A DNA stretch of 64,000 nucleotides from Carya illinoinensis (taxonomy: Eukaryota > Streptophyta > Magnoliopsida > Fagales > Juglandaceae), in contig NC_056764.1 in the NCBI RefSeq assembly GCF_018687715.1, positions 1,056,501 to 1,120,500 of the forward strand, given 5' to 3'. The notes under the pieces were generated by a model. That model was given only the letters and a program-made list of their open reading frames with translations, made no database searches and had not been told where the DNA came from. Below are positions 57,423 through 64,000 of the stretch, piece by piece (the first letter of the stretch is position 1; every line of letters begins with the position of its first letter). Position numbers and translations under genes: made by a program.

Positions 57423-60400
57423 GTGAACTTGTGTGTTGGGAATGGAGTTCATGTGAAGGTCGAGTTTATAGGAGTAGTAAAGTTATATTTGGATTCTGGT
57501 TTTTCTCTTGTTTTGGAGAACACAGTTTTTGTACCCACAATGAGACGAAATTTGATTTCTATATCAAAACTTGATAATTCTGGTTTTTCATTTAAGTTTG
57601 GTAATGGAAAAGTTGAATTGTTTTATGATTATCGTCTGGTTGGAAATGGTCTCTTATGTGATGGTTTATATAGAATGTCTTTGAATTCTTTTGGTGAAGT
57701 CTCTTGTGTTACCAATATAGCGAAGAAAAGGCCTTTAATCCGTGAATCATCTTCTATGTTGTGGCACAAGAGATTAGGGCACATTTCAAAGGATAGAATG
57801 GAGAGATTGATAAAAGTTGAGATACTTCCCTCTCTAGATTTTTCAGACTTTAACACTTGTGTGGACTGTATAAGAGGAAAGTTGACTAAATCCACAAGGA
57901 AGGGTTCTACTAGGAGTAACAGTATTTTGGACTTAATACATACTGATATTAGTGGACCTTTACCTTCTACCATATGTGGAAATAAGTACTTCATAACTTT
58001 TATTGATGATTTCTCTCGATATGGATATGTTTATCTGATTAATGATAAATCTCTTGCTCTTGAGAAATTTAAGATTTTCAAAATAGAAGTAGAGAAACAA
58101 TGTGGAAAAAGTATTAAAGTTGTAAGATCTGACCGTGGTGGTGAGTATTATGGGAAGTATGATGAATCTGGTCAAAATATGGGTGATTTTGTAAAATTTT
58201 TACAAGGATGTGGAATAGTGCCTCAATACACTATGCCTGGAACACCCGAGCAAAATGGTGTTTCTGAAAGACGTAATCGGACTCTGAAGGATATGGTTAG
58301 GAGTATGATGAGCAGAACAAATTTACCAGAATATCTATGGGGTGAAGCCTTGAAAACTGCCATGTACATTTTAAACAGGGTTCCCAGTAAAGCTGTTTCA
58401 AAAACTCCTTTTGAATTGTGGACAGGCCGTAAGCCAAGTTTAGCTCATCTCAAAGTTTGGGGATGTCCAGCTGAGGTTAGAATTTATAATCCTCTTGAAA
58501 AGAAATTAGACCCAAAATCTATCCCTGGTTATTTTGTTGGGTATCCTGATAAATCAAAAGGATATAAATTCTATTGTCCTAATCGTGGTACCAGAATAGT
58601 TGAGTCCATTACTGCTAAATTTTTGGAGAATGATGTTGGTGACAGTGGGAGTTCTGTATTGAAAGAATTTTTTGTTGAACCAGATCCAGTTATTGTTCCA
58701 ATCCCTGTTATACAAGAAAGAGTTGTTTCTCAGCCAATTGAAATTATTAGTGAAGAATCTGGGCAACAAGAAGAACTTCCAACAGTGATTGATTACATTG
58801 CATATTTGTCAGAAAGTGATTTTAATGTTGGGCATATAGTTGATCCTGTTACTTTTAAGCAAGCCTTAAGATGTCCTGAGTCAGATAAATGGTTAAGTGC
58901 TATGGAAGATGAAATAAATTCTATGGAGAAGAATAGAGTCTGGGAACTTGTTGAACTTCCTCCAAATGCTAAGGCTATAGACAACAAATGGATTTTCAAA
59001 AGTAAACTGGACTCAAAAGGAAATGTTGAACCAAAGAAGGCAAGATTAGTTGCAAAAGGATTTACTCAGCGAGAGGGCATTGACTATACTGAAACATTTT
59101 CACCAGTTTCATCAAAAGATTCTTTTAGAATTATCATGGCACTTGTAGCACATTATGATTTGGAGCTTCATCAAATGGATGTGAAGACAGCATTTTTAAA
59201 TGGAGATCTTTGTGAAGAGGTTTATATGAGACAACCTGAAGGTTTTATTGAGAAGGGAAAAGAAAATTTGGTATGTAAGTTAAATAAGTCCTTATATGGC
59301 CTGAAACAAGCATCTCGACAGTGGTATTTGAAATTTGATGAGATTGTAACTTATCTCGGTTTTGTTCAAAATAAAGTTGACCAGTGCATATATCGGAAGA
59401 CTAGTGGGAGAAATTTTATTTTTCTCATTCTATATGTTGATGATATTTTGCTTGCTAGCAGTAACTTAGGATTACTTCATGAAACAAAGAAAATGTTATC
59501 TGCTAATTTTGAAATGAAAGATCTTGGAGAAGCTTCTTTTGTGCTTGGAATTGAAATTTGTCGTGATAGAGCTCGTGGTTTATTGAGACTTTCTCAGAAA
59601 GCTTATATACGGCGTGTACTACAGAGATTTGAAATGCAAAACTGTGCACCTGGTGATGTACCCATTATAAAAGGAGATAAGTTCAACAAAACTCAATGTC
59701 CTAGAAATGAGCTCGAGAGGGAATCTATGAAGAATATTCCGTATGCTAGTGCTGTAGGGAGTTTGATGTATGCTCAAGTTTGCACTAGACCAGATATTGC
59801 CTATGCAGTCAGTGTTCTTAGTAGGTTTCAATCAAATCCAGGGCAAGAGCATTGGAAAACAGCTAAGAAAGTTATGAGATACTTGAAGAAGACTGAATGT
59901 TATATGCTCACTTTCCAGCGTTCAAATCACCTTGAGGTGGTAGGCTACTCAGATTCTGATTTTGCTGGATGTCAAGATGATTTGAAATCAACCTCTGGTT
60001 ATGTTTTTATGTTAGCTGGAGGTGCTATTTCTTGGAAAAGTGTTAAGAAAACTTTGGTGGCGCCTTCTACTATGCAAGCTGAATTTGTAGCATGTTATGG
60101 AGCTACTATCCAAGCTGTTTGGTTAAGAAGTTTTATTTCTGGACTGAATGTTGTTGATTCCATCTCGAAGCCTATTACTATTTATTGTGATAACAGTGCA
60201 GCAATATTCTTCTCAAAGAATAATCAGAGCTCTAGTGGGTCCAAGCACATTGACATCAAGTATTTGGTGGTCAGAGACAGAATTAAGGAAGGACAGACAA
60301 AGATAGAGCATATAAATACAGAGGCGATGTTTGCAGATCCTTTGACTAAGGGACTTGCTCCTAAAGTTTTTAAAACACATGTTACTAATATGAGTATTGT

Positions 60401-60425
60401 GGAAACATTTGATGTTTTTGGTTAG
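57423..60425 (+). CDS. CopB pol polyprotein (integrase, reverse transcriptase, RNase H), protease core missing
   Basis: A 1,000-codon open frame, shifted relative to gag; it is open from 57384, and no ATG marks a start (57423 is GTG). It begins inside what is normally the C-terminal part of protease ([20 protein letters not shown], then [11 protein letters not shown]). The DSG active site that should precede it is absent. Then come pre-integrase [10 protein letters not shown], integrase residues D (IHTDISGP), D (VRSDRGGEY) and E ([11 protein letters not shown]), reverse transcriptase with [11 protein letters not shown] near 671, and RNase H with [18 protein letters not shown] and [12 protein letters not shown], integrase and RNase H motifs are intact. 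A frameshift event or internal start would be needed for expression from the gag mRNA. Confidence 0.9.
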   Translation: MNLCVGNGVHVKVEFIGVVKLYLDSGFSLVLENTVFVPTMRRNLISISKLDNSGFSFKFGNGKVELFYDYRLVGNGLLCDGLYRMSLNSFGEVSCVTNIAKKRPLIRESSSMLWHKRLGHISKDRMERLIKVEILPSLDFSDFNTCVDCIRGKLTKSTRKGSTRSNSILDLIHTDISGPLPSTICGNKYFITFIDDFSRYGYVYLINDKSLALEKFKIFKIEVEKQCGKSIKVVRSDRGGEYYGKYDESGQNMGDFVKFLQGCGIVPQYTMPGTPEQNGVSERRNRTLKDMVRSMMSRTNLPEYLWGEALKTAMYILNRVPSKAVSKTPFELWTGRKPSLAHLKVWGCPAEVRIYNPLEKKLDPKSIPGYFVGYPDKSKGYKFYCPNRGTRIVESITAKFLENDVGDSGSSVLKEFFVEPDPVIVPIPVIQERVVSQPIEIISEESGQQEELPTVIDYIAYLSESDFNVGHIVDPVTFKQALRCPESDKWLSAMEDEINSMEKNRVWELVELPPNAKAIDNKWIFKSKLDSKGNVEPKKARLVAKGFTQREGIDYTETFSPVSSKDSFRIIMALVAHYDLELHQMDVKTAFLNGDLCEEVYMRQPEGFIEKGKENLVCKLNKSLYGLKQASRQWYLKFDEIVTYLGFVQNKVDQCIYRKTSGRNFIFLILYVDDILLASSNLGLLHETKKMLSANFEMKDLGEASFVLGIEICRDRARGLLRLSQKAYIRRVLQRFEMQNCAPGDVPIIKGDKFNKTQCPRNELERESMKNIPYASAVGSLMYAQVCTRPDIAYAVSVLSRFQSNPGQEHWKTAKKVMRYLKKTECYMLTFQRSNHLEVVGYSDSDFAGCQDDLKSTSGYVFMLAGGAISWKSVKKTLVAPSTMQAEFVACYGATIQAVWLRSFISGLNVVDSISKPITIYCDNSAAIFFSKNNQSSSGSKHIDIKYLVVRDRIKEGQTKIEHINTEAMFADPLTKGLAPKVFKTHVTNMSIVETFDVFG

Positions 60426-60927
60426 TGGGAGTTACTTATGTAAAAAGAACTACGTTTTGGCTTGATCCCTTTATAGGGTATGTAGGCAACCCATATGTTA
60501 TTTGGGTACAGCTTCTTTCAATAATAATATATATCTCCCATATCCATAAACTATGTTTTGAGCATGCATATGGCTTATGTCTTTTATTATGATTTTATTG
60601 AAATCTCGAGATACTATGGATAAAGACATAAGATGAGTCTCTTTTAGAGACATGTGGCTTCATTTTGAAGCATTATGAGGACTGATATGAATTAGCACAG
60701 CTTTTGATCACATTGGTGCTAAGATCATACTACATACTACTACATTTGGTCGGAGGATAGGGATCCATGTCGATGGGGATATTAGCATTTGTAACTGTGG
60801 AGTGGTCTTACATCTTTTAAATGGTGTAACGACTTCCATGTTCGATGTTGATATTCTTGTTGGACCGGATCGTGTTTTCTAAGGTGCTATCATTTGAGCT
60901 ATTTTATGTGGCCACCTATGTTGTCTA
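60426..60927 (+). other. CopB 3' noncoding region
   Basis: Starts with purine-rich TTAGTGGGAG right after the pol stop. It then has about 500 bases without a gene or LTR match up to the CopC LTR. Confidence 0.55.
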
Positions 60928-61130
60928 TGTCAACGTACAAACAGTCGATCTCTTATTTGTAATAGTTCAGATTATATATATAGGTAGGCTAAATAGAGGG
61001 AGGCTACATACGGCGCCGCATACGGCGCTGCTCTTCCCGCTCAAACTAGATATACATAGACATGTAAATATGTTCTATATAAGGGGGATAAATCCTCTGA
61101 AAGATGTATCAAAATTGAATCCATTTGACA
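60928..61130 (+). repeat. CopC 5' LTR
   Basis: 203 bp. Starts TGTCAACG and ends CATTTGACA, giving a 6-bp inverted end TGTCAA/TTGACA. Contains a TATA-like GATTATATATATAGG near 60970. The left border rests on the inverted ends, because the second LTR is out of view. Confidence 0.75.
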
Positions 61131-61142
61131 TGGTATCAGAGC
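61131..61142 (+). promoter_or_regulatory. CopC primer-binding site
   Basis: TGGTATCAGAGC follows the LTR without a gap: a 12-base match to the initiator methionine tRNA primer sequence. Confidence 0.9.
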
Positions 61143-62123
61143 TTTCTTAATTTTTTCCGATCTATTCCTTGTGTTTCAGTCTTTCTCTACAGACACTTTC
61201 TTCTCGGTTGGATTCTTCTCAGCATTTCTCTACAAAAGTGGTCTGTTCTTTTTATTTTCTTTTCTTGGTTTCTCGGCTCCTCTGTTCTCGGTTTCTCGGC
61301 ACATCTATGAATTGGTAGCTGTCGGTACTACCTCCCCTTGATGGTGCTGGTCTCTTGCTGGCTTGGGTGTTCTTGGCACAGTGGTGTTCTTCTCGGCTTC
61401 TTGGTGTAAAATCTGGTCTGGCCCTTCTGTTTAATTTTCGGTCAAGTGTCCATCTTTCTGGTTTTGATTTTCTCGGTTTCTCGGCACTTTCTTCTGGTCT
61501 AGTAACATTTCAGCTTCTATTTCTTTCAGACTTTCAGTTTCGGTCAAGTGTAACATTTCAGCTTCTTTTTTTTTTTTTTCTCAGAACTTTCTCGGCAATT
61601 TCCGCTTGGTCACCTCGGTCCTTCTGTTTTTTTTCAGTCAGCAATTGTTTTCTTGATCCACTGTTTTCTGGTTTCTCGGTCAGTTCTTGGAATTATTAGT
61701 TACTGCAAGTGGAATTATTTAAAGTTAAAGTTTGCCGTGGGTTTGCCGTGGGCTATGTGGGCTATTAATTATAGCTAAAGTTTCTTGGTCAATTGTTTTC
61801 TTGGTCAATTATTTTCGGCTGTTTGTTCTTTCTGTCATTTTCAGTTGTGTTTTTTTTTCCTGGTCGGCCACAATTGCTTTATTTCATTTAATTATTAGTC
61901 TGTCATTTAGCTATTTGCCTTCTTTTTTGCCTGTCATTTAGCTCTTCGGTCTTTAGCTATTTTCGGCTGTTTGTTTTTTCTGTCATTTTCAGTTGTGTTT
62001 TTTTTTTTTTTCCTGGTCGGCCACAATTGCCGTGGGATATAATTTATTAGTCTTGTCTCGGGTTCCATTTAATCTTCTTTTCGGATTTAATTTTTTTTTT
62101 TTTTGCTATTTTCGGCTTTTAAC
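61143..62123 (+). other. CopC leader rich in CTCGG words, with internal duplications
   Basis: About 980 bases of T-rich leader before gag, packed with TTTCTCGG / CTTCTCGG. A segment at 61811-61877 (TTTTCGGCTGTTTGTT through CCTGGTCGGCCACAATTGC) recurs at 61959-62030 with small changes. TTTTCTTGGTCAATT is tandem at 61783-61812, and TAACATTTCAGCTTCT appears at about 61503 and 61550. Short frames here are not genes. Confidence 0.7.
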
Positions 62124-64000
62124 ATGGACTCCGTACCTGTATGTACTAAGTTTTCGGGAAATAATTATTCTACGTGGGCATTTCAGTTTGAACTTTTTCT
62201 TAAAGGAAAAGATCTTTGGGGGCATATTGATGGCACTGATTGTGCATCTAATCCTGATAAATCCAAGGATTGGGATGTACTTGATGCTCGAATTATGTCT
62301 TGGCTTCTTGGCTCAGTTGAGCCACATATTATCACCCACTTACGGCCTCATCGTACCGCTCAATTCATGTGGACTTACTTAAAGAAAGTATATCATCAAG
62401 ATAATGGTGCTCGTCGTTTTCAGTTAGAACATACGATTGCCCTGTTTTCACATGACAATCGTTCCATCCAAGATTATTATTCAGCGTTTCTGACTCTTTG
62501 GAACGAATATTCTGATTTGGTTACTGCGGATGTTCCTGTTGCCTCTCTTTCCACTATTCAAAGTCTTCACGAGACTCGTCGTCGTGATCAGTTTCTTATG
62601 AAACTCCGCCCCGAGTATGAATCTGTTCGATCTTCTCTGCTGAATCGCTCGCCTGTTCCTTCTCTTGATGTTTGTTTTGGTGAGTTACTTCGTGAAGAAC
62701 AAAGGCTCAGTACTCAAGCTTCTCTGGAACATTCTCCTGGAAGTTCCGGATTCCCTCCTGTGGCTTATGCTGCTCAACGACGAGGACCGCCTGTTCATTC
62801 TCGCACCTTACAGTGTTTCTGCTGCAAGGAATACGGGCATATTGCTGCTAATTGTCCTAAGAAATACTGTTCTTATTGCAAGAAGAAGGGTCACATTATC
62901 AAAGACTGTCGTATACGTCCCCAGAATCGTCAGGCTCAAGCATTTCAAACTTCTGTAGCACATGGCTCTTCCTCAGGTGCTTCCTCCGATCTTTCACCTC
63001 CTGCAACAAACTACTGCACACCAGAAATGGTGCAACAAATGCTAATTTCGGCATTATCTGCAATGGGGTTTCAAGGTAAAACTACAACTAAACTCTGGTA
63101 TGTAGACTCGGGTGCTTCTAATCATATGACGAATACTCCTACTGCTCTATGTCATGTTCGGCCCTATGCTGGTCAATCTGCCATTCAGACTGCCAATGGT
63201 AGTGCCTTGCCAATAGCTGCTATTGGAGATGACTCTTCTCAATTTACTGACGTGTTTCTTGCTCCTCAACTTTCCACAAATCTTATTTCTGTTGGTCAAT
63301 TAGTTGATAACAATTGTGCTGTTCACTTTTCTGGTGATGGATGTGTTGTGCAGGACCAGGTAACGGGGAAGCCGATCGCGAAGGGACCTAAAGTGGGGCG
63401 TTTATTTCCACTATTTTTACCTGTTCCACTACTTTCTTCAGTTTCGTCTATTAAGTCCTTTACTTGTCATAATGTTCCAGCTCTGAGTATGATGTGGCAT
63501 CGTCGTTTAGGTCATCCCAATGCTCAGGTTTTATCTCATGTATTGCACTCGGGTTTTCTTGATAATGAAGAACGTTCTTCTTTATCTCTTCAATGTGATT
63601 CTTGTAAACTTGGTAAAAGTAAAATTCTTCCATTTCCGTTACATGCTAGTAGAGCTTCTCATTGCTTTGATCTTATCCATAGTGATGTTTGGGGACCTTC
63701 CCCGGTTAGTTCACGTGAAAAATTTAAATATTATGTGACTTTCATTGATGATTATAGCAGATTCACTTGGGTCTATTTTCTTCGCTCTAAATCTGAAGTT
63801 TTTCGTACTTTCACTGAGTTTTTTGCGTATATTGACAATCAATTCTCTGCGACTATTAAGACATTACGCACAGATTCTGGTGGTGAATATTTGTCTGCTG
63901 AGTTTCAGGCATTCTTGGCTTCTAAAGGTATTATTCATCAATGTTCATGTCCTGCTACTCCCCAACAAAATGGAGTAGCCGAACGCAAAAATCGTCATCT
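62124..64000 (+). CDS. CopC gag-pol polyprotein, partial at 3' end
   Basis: From ATG 62124 the frame stays open for 625 codons to the window edge. The N-terminus (FSGNNYSTWAFQFELFLKGK, LWGHIDGT) is a UBN2-type copia gag. Two zinc knuckles follow: CFCCKEYGHIAANC (about 231) and CSYCKKKGHIIKDC (about 249). The protease motif WYVDSGASNHM is at about 326, pre-integrase MMWHRRLGHPNAQ near 456, then integrase with DLIHSDVWGP (first D, about 519), LRTDSGGEYLS (second D, about 583) and PQQNGVAERKNRH at the edge (catalytic E). All visible active-site residues are present and no stop or shift is seen. Gag and pol share one frame, unlike CopB. Confidence 0.93.
   Translation, partial: MDSVPVCTKFSGNNYSTWAFQFELFLKGKDLWGHIDGTDCASNPDKSKDWDVLDARIMSWLLGSVEPHIITHLRPHRTAQFMWTYLKKVYHQDNGARRFQLEHTIALFSHDNRSIQDYYSAFLTLWNEYSDLVTADVPVASLSTIQSLHETRRRDQFLMKLRPEYESVRSSLLNRSPVPSLDVCFGELLREEQRLSTQASLEHSPGSSGFPPVAYAAQRRGPPVHSRTLQCFCCKEYGHIAANCPKKYCSYCKKKGHIIKDCRIRPQNRQAQAFQTSVAHGSSSGASSDLSPPATNYCTPEMVQQMLISALSAMGFQGKTTTKLWYVDSGASNHMTNTPTALCHVRPYAGQSAIQTANGSALPIAAIGDDSSQFTDVFLAPQLSTNLISVGQLVDNNCAVHFSGDGCVVQDQVTGKPIAKGPKVGRLFPLFLPVPLLSSVSSIKSFTCHNVPALSMMWHRRLGHPNAQVLSHVLHSGFLDNEERSSLSLQCDSCKLGKSKILPFPLHASRASHCFDLIHSDVWGPSPVSSREKFKYYVTFIDDYSRFTWVYFLRSKSEVFRTFTEFFAYIDNQFSATIKTLRTDSGGEYLSAEFQAFLASKGIIHQCSCPATPQQNGVAERKNRH

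Larger units (their letters stand above)
54583..60927 (+). mobile_element. Ty1-copia retrotransposon CopB, 3' part interrupted by CopC
   Basis: Begins with a 507-bp LTR, then the primer-binding site, a long leader, gag, pol and about 500 bases of 3' noncoding DNA. The order integrase, reverse transcriptase, RNase H places it in Ty1-copia. No second copy of the LTR (TGTTAGAATATTTT) appears before the window end; instead CopC begins at 60928. The simplest reading is that CopC inserted into the CopB 3' region and the remaining part with the 3' LTR lies outside the window. Truncation at 60927 is the alternative. Confidence 0.85.
60928..64000 (+). mobile_element. Ty1-copia retrotransposon CopC, 5' part (runs off window)
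   Basis: A short LTR, a perfect primer-binding site, a 1-kb pyrimidine-rich leader, and a gag-pol frame open to the window end. Zinc knuckles, protease and integrase appear in that order without a stop, so this is a different family from CopA and CopB and looks much better preserved. Reverse transcriptase and the 3' LTR are outside the window. Confidence 0.9.

Noticed and set aside
57629..59831. Minus-strand ORFs inside CopB pol
   Set aside because: Antisense shadows of a strongly supported pol frame.
61125..62382. Several 60-129 codon ORFs in the CopC leader
   Set aside because: Translation is repetitive, phenylalanine/serine-rich read-through of the T-rich leader; the last overlaps gag in another frame.
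1..64000. A defence island, biosynthetic cluster or other novel multi-gene system
   Set aside because: The host genes belong to known, unrelated plant families in mixed orientation with normal spacing. Nothing suggests that they work as a unit.

Overview
This is a stretch of plant nuclear DNA. Genes have many short exons with GT/AG introns, intergenic DNA is AT-rich with MITEs and microsatellites, and the gene families (GRAS, dirigent, TBL/PMR5, PICBP-like) are plant-specific. The set fits a dicot, perhaps a woody rosid such as a Fagales tree, but that species-level guess is inference only. I found no bacterial-type system, CRISPR array, tRNA or rRNA gene.

Layout. 1-4.6 kb: a single-exon GRAS gene of the SCL3 type (+), with an overlapping upstream ORF, and a single-exon dirigent gene (-). 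5-12.2 kb: a decayed dirigent copy split by a Ty1-copia element (CopA, -) with both LTRs and its 5-bp target duplication; a CACTA-type MITE sits inside one LTR. 13.5-16.5 kb: a five-exon TBL/PMR5-type gene (-). 18.3-21.8 kb: a YAE1-like gene (+) whose leader intron carries a 1.03-kb hAT-type element with gene-like cargo. 23-25.8 kb: a calmodulin-binding PICBP-like gene (-). 31-35.2 kb: a seven-exon plastid-type TPR-like protein gene (-), head to head with the 14-exon spliceosomal helicase gene Aquarius (AQR, +, 36.6-46.2 kb). AQR introns contain a tRNA-type SINE and a hAT MITE. 46.6-47.0 kb: a miniature LTR element (TRIM). 47.4-50.5 kb: a three-exon armadillo-repeat gene related to PUB42-44 but with no U-box (-). 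51-54.5 kb: AT-rich repeats and an unresolved exon-like ORF. 54.6-64 kb: a Ty1-copia element (CopB, +) whose 3' part is interrupted by a younger-looking Ty1-copia element (CopC, +) that runs off the window with an intact reading frame.

The host genes act in separate processes: gibberellin/GRAS signalling, lignan or lignin-type radical coupling, cell-wall polysaccharide acetylation, Fe-S protein maturation, calcium signalling, plastid function and splicing. They look like ordinary neighbours, not a cluster. The most interesting material is in the mobile elements: a CopB gag whose start codon appears to lie inside the LTR and to be joined by splicing; loss of the protease active site in CopB; a pattern in CopA where all eight stop codons I checked are explained by C-to-T type changes; and a layered set of insertions whose order can be read. 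Many upstream reading-frame starts that look possible are TTG or GTG; I moved those starts to the first supported ATG. I computed exon joins by hand from phase and GT/AG sites, so single-base slips are possible.
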